DNA of 64,000 nucleotides from Raphanus sativus. Lineage: Eukaryota > Streptophyta > Magnoliopsida > Brassicales > Brassicaceae. The number at the start of each line of letters is the position of its first letter. The stretch's first letter is position 1. The notes beneath the pieces are model-generated. The model was not told where the DNA came from. It saw only the letters and a program-made list of their open reading frames with translations, and searched no databases. The position numbers were made by a program, and so were the translations under genes. Where the stretch lies: assembly GCF_000801105.2 (NCBI RefSeq), contig NC_079517.1, positions 3,720,001 through 3,784,000 on the forward strand, in the 5' to 3' direction. Positions 55,641-64,000 of this stretch are shown here, piece after piece.

Positions 55641-58283
55641 ATGGCTCGTTACTCATCGGAAGATGGGCACGCGCCAGCTAACTCGACGGTGGTCGCCATT
55701 GACAAAGACAAGAACAGTCATTTCGCTGTTCGTTGGGCCGTGGATCATCTCTTCAACATGATCAACAGCCCCAACATGATTCTTGTCCATGTTCGTCTTA
55801 AAAGTTCAAACCGTAGGGTATCTTCTTCTCAGTTTTTATATTTATTAATTCCCAAATATTGTTCAATAATAATTCTAAATTGTACAACTTATCGCTGTAG
55901 ATGGAGACGATGAATTGAATCAGCTTTTTATTCCGTACAGAGGTTATTGCGCGCGAAAAGGGGTAAACAAACTGTCTTTTTTTCTTCTACCCTTTATTAC
56001 ATGCATTCAAACCGTACGTACGGAGTTGATTTTGTGTTTCTTTGCATGTGTTTTTTATTAGATTTCAATGATGGAGGTTATTCTAGAAGATACCGACGTT
56101 GCGAGAGCAGTACTGAATTACGTTAACAAGAACCTTGTGAGCAACATCGTGGTGGGATCATCATCGTCCTCAAAGAACCCATTCGCTAGATCTCTCAAGT
56201 TCACCAAGTCCCACGACGTTGCAGCTTCCATTCTCAAATCAACGCCCGATTTTTGTTCCATGTACGTCATCTCCAAAGGCAAAGTTCAGTCTTCGCGAGC
56301 AGCTCAAAGGCCTATCACCAATACGCTTGTCCCACCTCGTGCACCTTCGTCCACATTTCATCTCCAAAATCTACCTGACCCTGACCAAGATCCCTTGCCT
56401 AGGTAACCAACATGGTTTCTTTATCTTATATGTTTGTTTTGTCACACAACAAGGGTTTTTAAAAGTTCGGTTCTTGAGACATTGTAGGGGACAGCGTAAT
56501 TCAAGAAACGCAACTCCGGAGAGGTATCATCATCATGACAATGGGTTCAATACTGCTAGGGAAAGGCGGAGAAGTGCTGCAAATGGATCGTTGGACTTTA
56601 ATTATGATTTTAAGCAGACAAATAATGGTCAAAGGAACCCTGTGGGACGTGGTTCGTTTTCTGATGAATCGGATGGTGGTGGGTCCCTCATGACGGGCTC
56701 CATTGATCTAAGTGCTCATAATTATGATTTCATTGGTGCATCTGGCTCTTCTGATGAATCAGCTTCACAATCAACTGTATGTTAACGCTAAATCAAATAC
56801 TTTGTTTATGATGTAAAACATCAGTATGCATTTAAATGGTTGGAGATGGTTATTATATGCAGAGAGATGTTGAAGCTGAGATGAAAAGGTTAAAGCTTGA
56901 ACTCAGGCAAACCATGGACATGTACAGCTCTGCTTGCAAAGAAGCACTTAATGCAAAAAAGACGGTAATATATATATAGGTGTGAAACATAGCTAGTTGA
57001 TGTCTTGCTGCTATCTAATACTTTATGTTACTCTAGGCAAATGAGCTTAATATGTGGAAAAAGGAAGAAGCTCGAAGATTCGAGGAAGCTAGGAGTGCTG
57101 AAGAGGCAGCCCTGGCTGTTGCGGAGATGGAGAAGGCCAAGTGCAAAGCTGCAATGGAAGCAGCCGAGAAAGCGCAGAGGATGGCTGACCTTGAAGGACA
57201 AAGAAGGAAGCAAGCAGAGATGAAAGCAAGAAGAGAGTGTCAGGAGAAAGACCGCGCGCTTAATGCTTTGGTACAGAACGATGTCCGGTACAGGAAGTAC
57301 ACCATAGAAGAGATCGAAGAAGCCACTGACAGATTCGCAAGCAACATGAAAGTAGGAGAAGGAGGATACGGACCAGTCTATAAAGGCACGCTAGATCACA
57401 CTCCTGTCGCTATTAAAGTCTTGAGACCTGATGCTGCTCAAGGAAAGAAACAGTTTCAACAAGAGGTCGAGGTTCTGAGTTGCATCAGACATCCTCACAT
57501 GGTTCTTCTCCTCGGCGCTTGTCCTGAATACGGGTGCTTGGTGTATGAGTTCATGGAGAATGGGAGCCTAGAGGATAGACTCTTCCGTAGAGGGAACTCG
57601 CCGCCTCTTTCTTGGAGGAAAAGGTTCCAAATAGCGGCGGAGATCGCTACTGCACTCTCCTTCCTTCACCAAACAAAGCCAGAGCCTCTTGTTCACCGTG
57701 ACCTAAAACCTGCCAATATACTCTTAGATAGAAACTATGTGAGCAAGATAAGTGACGTTGGACTAGCTCGGCTAGTCCCTGCGTCGGTGGCTAATAACGT
57801 CACGCAATACCACATGACATCTGCAGCAGGAACGTTTTGTTACATAGACCCTGAGTACCAGCAGACAGGGAAGTTAACCACGAAGTCAGACATATATTCG
57901 TTAGGGATAATGCTGCTTCAGATCATCACTGCCAAGAATCCGATGGGTCTGGCTCATCATGTGTCGAGGGCGATCGATAAAGGAACTTTCAATGATATGC
58001 TTGACCCGGTCGTGCCTGATTGGCCTGTCGAAGAAGCTATAAATTTTGCTAAGTTGTGTCTAAAATGTGCAGAGCTAAGTAAGAAAGATAGACCAGATCT
58101 TGGGAAAGATATCGTTCCAGAGCTTGTCAGGTTAAGAAACTTGGGCATGGACAATGAATCAGGTATATATTATGATATACATATAATAAAACCCCAAACA
58201 CATTTTTTTTAATATTTACTAAAACCTTATTTTGTTACGCTTTAATTTGTATGCTGTATTATTCATTAGGAGGCCAGAATTAG
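55641..58283 (+). CDS. Receptor-like cytoplasmic kinase with USP (adenine nucleotide alpha hydrolase-like) domain
   Basis: Exons 55641-55812, 55901-55962, 56062-56402, 56488-56776, 56863-56964, 57037-58162 and 58270-58283 join to about 701 aa. The N-terminal USP-like domain (STVVAIDKDKNSHFAVRWAV to VVGSSSSSKNPFARS, about residues 15-170) is followed by a Ser-rich linker. A long coiled coil comes next (about 290-400, Glu/Ala/Lys-rich), then a Ser/Thr kinase domain from about 423. Kinase motifs are GEGGYGPVYKG, VAIKVL, HRDLKPANILL and GTFCYIDPEYQ. The magnesium loop reads DVG instead of DFG, as is usual in this family. No U-box follows, so it belongs to the RLCK IX type without E3 function. The last exon is uncertain: the spliced form ends soon after residue 697. 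It corresponds to At5g12000. Confidence 0.88.
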
Positions 58284-58910
58284 CAGCTGGGTCTGGAGAT
58301 CATACATTTATTAATTATTTGAAGACTTCTATGAGGAACCAATAGAGAGATTGCTTGCTTCTCAAGAAAGAAAGTGGTAAGTGAAGTGCCATCCAGAGAT
58401 GGTCTAAATTAAGATATAAATTTGTCAATATTATAAATATATCTGTAACATAATACTTCCACCTTTCTGGCTCTCGGTTTAAAAGTATATATTGAACAAA
58501 AAGGCAATGGTTCATGTGTTCCCACTTCTCGTATCCTAATTAAGATGAAACTATTGATTTATTCAAGCGTTATCTCTCTGTTCCTCCTAAGTTACATATC
58601 CAGTTTGGTATGGTATTTCAAGACACCGTTACATTATTTATACATATTGTTTAGGCACCGTTACGATACTTTCTCATTAAATAGCTGATAAGGTATAGTT
58701 TTCTAACTCCAATATGACGACAAAAGAGTTGATAAGAACATTAACTCTTTTGTAACTTTTTTTGTTGTTTACATCAAGCTGTTTTGTATCAAATACGAAA
58801 CCTATAAGTATGATATTATCTTAACTTTAGTGACTCCACAATCCATCACCACAAGAGAAAGACAGTATTGCATTCAATTTTTTTTTGAAGATTGAAATTT
58901 TTAATAACAA
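58284..58910. other. Intergenic region
   Basis: 3' flank of the kinase gene and AT-rich upstream DNA of the next small gene. In a different frame, 58272-58350 could encode RPELAAGSGDH, a possible alternative kinase C-terminus; I could not find a splice that uses it. Confidence 0.4.
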
Positions 58911-59314
58911 ATGACGAGAGTTTTGTTTTTCGTTTTTCTGATTATCTTTTCCTCATGTAAGTTATACTCATTTACTTAGGATAAACAAATATATATACGC
59001 TTTAATAATAAACATGATGTGTTGTTCACTATATCTTTTGATAATTTTTTTTTATAGATGCATCAAATATTATGGGAAAATCTAATTCAAAAGAGAAACC
59101 ATCTTCTTCCAATTCTGCACAAAGTCCTCAAATTGATTTTGAGAGAGAAGATCAGTTTACATATGAAGATCGTCCGAACATCCCTGAAAGTCATAGTGGA
59201 GATATAGTTAGTTTTTGTCATGAATGTATACATGAATGTAAGTTGGTACACAAACGTGTCTTCGCTTGTAGTAATTTTATTTGCCTTTGTTCACCCGAGA
59301 AACTTGATGACTAA
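58911..59314 (+). CDS. Small secreted cysteine-rich peptide (DEFL/CRP-like), 2 exons
   Basis: Exon 1 (58911-58956) encodes MTRVLFFVFLIIFSS, a signal peptide. A GTAAGT donor and a TTTATAG acceptor join it to exon 2 (59058-59314), giving 100 aa. The mature part has a long polar, acidic Ser-rich stretch. It then has six cysteines in the pattern C-x2-C-x3-C-x9-C-x4-C-x-C (from CHECIHEC to FICLC). A signal-peptide exon, an intron and a one-exon mature peptide, together with C-x3-C and C-x-C spacing, are typical of plant defensin-like and related cysteine-rich peptides (LCR, ESF1-like). I do not recognise the subfamily. Such genes act in defence or reproductive signalling; the function here is unknown. 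The true start is supported by the signal peptide; the internal ATG at 59072 would lack it. Confidence 0.68.
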
Positions 59315-60372
59315 ATATTGTAAGACTTCCAAACGATTCAATTAAATTGATGATGATGTTCTTACATCACACTCCTTCATCTCCATGTTTTGTACCATGT
59401 TCCATGTACATCTATCCAAATGTAAATGTTTCGTACGTACATTATATTCACCCGACTAAAATGTGGGAATACTCAAAACATCGTTGACTGGTTTCAATTT
59501 AGTAGATTCGAAACTTTTTTTTGTTGGTTTCCTCCTAAAATTTAGAATAAACAAATAAAAATCACTAATAGATAGCTTCAGGTGATTTCAATTTGGTAAG
59601 TAGGTGAATGGACTTGCTGGAAAGCTTGCCGAAAGTTGCTGGCTGGCGTTGATCCGTTTTGGCATTCTATGTACCTGCGTTTACTAGAGGTTAATTTGAT
59701 GTTTATACAAAAGCCACCGACTACAACTACAAATGCCACTTGATTCTCAAAGTGAAAAGAGACTGTAAAACAAATATGAAAAATATAAGAAGAATATATT
59801 AAAGATGAAAGGATCAATCGATGCCAATATTTGGAATTGATACAAAGCCAACTTTGAAAAAGCAAAGTATAAAAGAACAGTGACAGAACAAAAAGAGGGA
59901 TTCGGAGAGTGTGTTAACTTTTTGGTTCTCACTAGATAGGTTTTTTGAGTGTACGTTGAGAAAGGAATCTCCTAACTCAATACATAATGGCATCCCACTT
60001 TCACCTCCAACTCCTGTTAAATCTTTGGCATATTTTTTCTCACCTAAGCAGAAATATAATATCCCACATAATCAATTTGATGTTTTAAGCACAAAGTCGT
60101 GTTTTATAGTCAAAAATTCAGTATCATTTGTAAATTTGTTAAGCTAATTGCAAAATTATGTTTACATTATTAACATAGAAGAAAGAAAACAGTATGTAAC
60201 TTAACTTACATTATCATTTTGAACTTTTTAATATTCGCAGTTTTAGTGTTTAACTTTCCAGCAAAACACAGTTTATCATGATATCTTATCAAACCCACCA
60301 AGTGATTTATAAATGTCGACAGAGTAAGCAATTAACATTTCCACTCTAACCACTAATTTTTAGATCATCAAA
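59315..60372. other. Intergenic region
   Basis: AT-rich, with short frames only (for example 59578-59865 minus and 59911-60147 plus) that resemble no family. The promoter of the proline-rich gene is expected at the right end. Confidence 0.4.
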
Positions 60373-60876
60373 ATGCGTCGTCTCATCATCATCAGCAGCA
60401 TCGTGGTCATGCTAGTTGCATCATCACTGTCCGAGCAAACAGATGTCCTGGCTCCTTTTTGCATCAGTGAATGCTCCACATGTCCCACCATTTGCTCTCC
60501 TCCTCCCTCTAAACCGTCTCCTTCCACATCACCACCTCCGCCTCCGTCACTGCCTTCATCCTGTCCACCACCGCCACCACCGCTTTCACCTCCACCGTTT
60601 ATCACAGTCATCCATCCGCCGCCACCAAGATTTTACTATTTTCAGTCCACACCACCACCTCCACCCCTTTCTTCAGATGTAAAAGGCTCGCCACCATCCC
60701 CGCCATCACAGCCTTCGTCGCCGAAGGGACAGTCACAAGGACAACGTTCTCCTTACCCATATCCTTATTTCTATTTCTACACGGCATCGCATGCCACTCC
60801 TCTCTTTTCTTCTTCTTTCTTGCTCTCACTTTTTGTATTTTCTCTATCTATTTTCCTCAACGGTTCGTTAGTGTGA
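60373..60876 (+). CDS. Proline-rich, probably GPI-anchored cell-wall protein
   Basis: A 167-aa protein. Residues 1-21 form a signal peptide (MRRLIIISSIVVMLVASSLS). A four-cysteine block CISECSTCPTIC follows, then Pro/Ser-rich repeats with SPPPP-like motifs from about residue 42 to 125. Short YPYPYFYFY clusters come next, and a hydrophobic C-terminus (FSSSFLLSLFVFSLSIFL) looks like a GPI-attachment signal. It resembles small extensin-like or arabinogalactan-type proteins destined for the cell surface and hydroxyproline glycosylation. Its position agrees with the proline-rich gene At5g11990. Function beyond the wall context is not known. Confidence 0.82.
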   Translation: MRRLIIISSIVVMLVASSLSEQTDVLAPFCISECSTCPTICSPPPSKPSPSTSPPPPPSLPSSCPPPPPPLSPPPFITVIHPPPPRFYYFQSTPPPPPLSSDVKGSPPSPPSQPSSPKGQSQGQRSPYPYPYFYFYTASHATPLFSSSFLLSLFVFSLSIFLNGSLV

Positions 60877-61433
60877 AAGACGCCTCTGTATTGTTACTCC
60901 TCTCATTGTTTATTCATTTTTTGGTGTAATATATAAGATTTGCTTATTTTCATCAAATGCGATATTAAATATCAAATAGCAGACGCCAACATCAAAGTAT
61001 GCATCATTGGCTATATCGACTACAAATGAATGTTATCATGTTTATTTTGTCACGTACGAAAGATTGCATTAGTCCTACACCAACAACTTGCAGGGACACG
61101 CAAATGTAAATTCTATATGAAAAGGGAGGGATTATGAGAGAAAACGTATATAACAATGTGAGACATTGGTTTTTTTTTCTATAAATAATTTCGTAAATAA
61201 GCAAAAAATAGATATCCTTATATAATTTATTGTATATAAATTAAATATAAAAAGTAACAAAAAAAATTGAAATTCGAAATTATTAAAAATTCAGAAAACC
61301 TTACAGTATTATATTTTTATTTTTAACTATTTTTTCAAATTTTAATTTTCAAATTCTATTTTGGATATATACTTTTGAAAAATAGTATAGATAGGGAGAA
61401 AATGAAATAACATTGTTCTACGAGATTTTGGAA
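60877..61433. other. Intergenic region before the COG8 pseudogene
   Basis: AT-rich. No gene or repeat recognised. The right end corresponds to the former COG8 promoter. Confidence 0.4.
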
Positions 61434-63728
61434 ATGGCAACAGTCAACAGAGGTTGGAGAGATGTCTCCGCCGGAGGCGACGGCGAGTTTGCTCTCTCTC
61501 TCTCGCTTCCGCCTCCCAGCAACCGTACGTGTCCGAGCTCCTCTCCTCCACACTTGATCGTCTCCACAAGGTATCTCTCTCTTCGCTTCGCTTCTCTGCT
61601 CTCTCCATCATGGATCTCTGAATGTATCGTGAAGGTTACTGAACTTTGAAGGAGCCAGAGCTACTTCGCGTAGACGCTGATCGGATTCCAGAAGCAAAGG
61701 CAAGAGGTACCACCGCCGCAGATACTTTGCTTGCGGGAGCTTCGGCCGGAATCCCACTAGCAATTGGAGGCAAAATTTAACATACGGCTGCTCCAGCCTT
61801 AGGCTGTTACGTGCATTCACGGATTCACTTCGGTGGGTGGGCCAGGATATACCGGGTTGTTCAAAAAAAAAAAAAAAAAAAGCATCTGGAGTCTCTAGTT
61901 AAGTTATACATTTTGTCGCTCCCTATCAAATTGGCATTCGCTAGGCATGAGTGAACGATCTTGTATTCAGGTTCCATAGTTTTGTGTGAGATTGAACTTG
62001 TTGTATTGTAAGTCTAGCAGTCAGCTAATCTTCTTGAGGATAATAAGTGAATGAATACATTGGTTTAGGAATGTAGCTTTGAGGCTTCTATAGGTTCTTG
62101 CGTACATCTCTATCTACGTAGATCATCCTCTCTTCTTTTGCAGATTTGGCCAAGACCCGAGACTAACGTCTGTGTGCACAGAGTTTATCGACATTCTTGA
62201 GAAGAGGAATATGAACCAAGCTTTGGTGGCTCTTCTTTTGAATTGCTTGAGATTCCTCAGCTTATGGACAACAAGCTACCTTGGGAGAAAAGATATTAAT
62301 ATCTAATCATTCTAAGCAACTTCTAACTGCTCTCTGCATAATGAATTGTGTCGTTATCAGATGCTTGAGAAAACGGGAACTTTGATGAAGCATATTTATA
62401 TCGATAATATCTAGTTTGTTTGTATTCGGTGAACTATATGGTTAAGCTTAGCAATCTAGGATGCTCAATCAATTGTTGCTGCTCTGTATTGCCAAAATGT
62501 CACCGGATTATTGGATACCTACGTCGAATAGAAGTCTTTGGCGAGTGTGAAATGCGATTACAGGTGAACTATTTTGACATACACTACAATCATTTGAGTT
62601 TATTCTCTAATTGTTTTGTCTTTTTTTTCTTTTTGTGGATCGGGCTCTTCATTCTGTAATCTATGCCTTCACTTCTGAATGGTTCTTCTTACCTGTGCAG
62701 TTCTTAAGATGCCGGGAGGCATGGCTAACTGGAATTCTCGAGGATCTAGACCAGAAAAATGCTCGTGAATATTTTAAAAGACATGATAAACTGTCACAGA
62801 ATGTATCTATTTGATGTAGTTAGTTAATCAATATCGAGCTATTTTTGCTGATGATACATCGGGGAGTGAAGAAAATTAGGATGGTGGACTGCTGTTTTAC
62901 CTGGGCCCATGAATCAAATAACATCGCACCTGAAGACTCTGAAGATTATGCTCCTAAAGATTCACTGAAGGAGGATCTCTATCAAATATTTTGGTTCAGT
63001 GCATGGTTGAGTTCTTTTGCATCTCATGTATTTACTTTTCGATACAGTGTTAAACTCTGCTTGACATTTTACTTTCTTCTCATGACAACACCAGTACATG
63101 TGCTATGGGGCATGCATGGGTTGGGCTAGACTTCTGGGGTTTGCTTCCTCCTCTTTTTGAAGAGTAATGTTAAAGAAAATGAGAATGTTATTATTGCTCA
63201 TGAATTGATCACCGTCTCTGACTCCTTAGTAAGGAGTCCTTACTAAGATACAACACAACTCGGATGCTTCGGCTCAATGAATTCAATCCCTTCCTTTCAC
63301 TTTGCCGAGCTTTTGTGGAGGTACAATTTTACATCTATCATTAAGTAACGAGTCAGTAACCACCGTTTACATGTCTAACTAGGAGTGCAAGTAATTCAGT
63401 TTTTTGGAACGTCTTTTAGGTTCGTTGTTGTTACAGGTGGTTTTTTCCACACTGCGCCACATGCTTTGTCCGGTGTTAAGCCTAGTGGTGCCAGTATCGT
63501 TATGGATGCCAAGAACGCATAGGATGGTCTAGGTCGCATCTTAGCGGCTTCCTCCTCTCCAGAACCATCCAAAACTAGCTAGCAAAGACCATCAGCACCG
63601 ATGTAACGAGTGTATCAGAGGACGGTGGCCTCCCAGTCGAAGAGAAACAAGTGGAGACGCAGAAAGAAAAAGAAGAGAACAGTCCTATTCCCTTGCAGAT
63701 TCCTGAGACAACACCACATGAGCCTTGA
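61434..63728 (+). pseudogene. COG8: Decayed COG8 (conserved oligomeric Golgi complex subunit 8) gene
   Basis: Collinear fragments of COG8 appear in changing frames: SELLSSTLDRLHK near 61530-61570, EPELLRVDADRI near 61652-61690, CTEFIDILEKRNMNQAL near 62176-62226, and RIIGYLRRIEVFGECEMRLQ at about 62488-62562. Further on are [20 protein letters not shown] near 62711-62770, AMGHAWVGLDFWGLLPPLFE near 63103-63165, [12 protein letters not shown] near 63247-63282 and PHCATCF near 63446. Frameshifts, stops and missing segments separate them. COG8 is a vesicle-tethering subunit for retrograde Golgi traffic. This copy cannot make a full protein, so a working paralogue must exist elsewhere in the genome. 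It fits At5g11980 by position. The start was placed at MATVNRGWRDVS; the end is approximate. Confidence 0.88.
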
Positions 63729-64000
63729 GAATTTTCTATATCTTTCATATTGATATTACATTCAAACATCACAAAGTTGTATTTTTCTCTGATTTATATT
63801 TCCATGTATTAACACTCATTCAAGAAAGAATATGTTTTTACCTAAATTCTATACCAAGCTTTATAAATCTAAACAATTTTTAACAAACTAATTAAAAGAT
63901 TACGAAGCTCGTTAATTAGTTGAGTTTATTTTGGTTAGTAGTAATCAGATGCAATTCATATTTATTTGTTTAACAATATGCCACATGATTAGTTACTTCA
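63729..64000. other. Right edge of window
   Basis: AT-rich sequence with no recognised feature. Confidence 0.4.

Overview
The window is plant nuclear DNA, almost certainly from a Brassica species (B. rapa/oleracea/napus group). It shows GT-AG introns, AT-rich intergenic DNA, a Stowaway MITE, Helitrons and a Ty1/copia element. Its genes follow, in order and with the expected relative orientation, a segment of Arabidopsis thaliana chromosome 5 running roughly from At5g12200 down to At5g11980 (ancestral crucifer block R). The locus names come from memory of the families and map; no search was run.

Layout. 0.1-3.2 kb: dihydropyrimidinase (PYD2). 3.9-4.2 kb: the p14/SF3B6 splicing factor. 4.9-7.0 kb, minus: calcium-dependent kinase CPK17. 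A Stowaway MITE lies at 7.4-7.7 kb. 8.2-13.1 kb: the 21-exon ROP GTPase-activating protein PHGAP1. 13.6-14.1 kb: a phytocystatin. 14.8-17.3 kb, minus: a plastid TerC membrane protein. 18.9-20.7 kb: a UBA-domain protein. 21.2-22.6 kb, minus: an eEF1B guanine-exchange subunit. 23.2-25.6 kb, minus: an intronless PPR protein. 27.5-30.4 kb: mechanosensitive channel MSL10.

30.4-42 kb is poor in genes. It holds a BIG GRAIN 1-like gene (34.6-35.7 kb, minus), a small LINE RNase H remnant, a patch with three CACGTG boxes, and non-autonomous Helitrons: one at 32.6-34.2 kb and a nested pair at 38.1-41.8 kb. 42.2-45.0 kb, minus: an omega-amidase (Nit2-type) gene with a Mutator-like element carrying telomere-like DNA in one intron. 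A young 4.7-kb Ty1/copia element sits 37 bp before its start codon. 50.4-50.8 kb: class II small heat-shock protein. 53.1-54.6 kb: a domesticated Harbinger transposase (ALP1-like). 55.6-58.3 kb: a USP-domain receptor-like cytoplasmic kinase. 58.9-59.3 kb: a two-exon gene for a small secreted cysteine-rich peptide. 60.4-60.9 kb: a proline-rich GPI-type cell-wall protein. 61.4-63.7 kb: a heavily decayed COG8 pseudogene.

The genes are unrelated housekeeping, signalling and defence genes that share no pathway; their order reflects ancestral synteny. Two processes shaped the segment. One is post-polyploidy fractionation: the decayed COG8, a single small-HSP gene, and no CLT3-like gene between CPK17 and PHGAP1. 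The other is transposon insertion, for which target-site evidence is readable at several elements. I found no tRNA, rRNA, CRISPR array or prokaryote-type system. The features most worth follow-up are the LTR directly upstream of the omega-amidase, the cysteine-rich peptide gene, the nested Helitrons and the MULE with telomere-like repeats.
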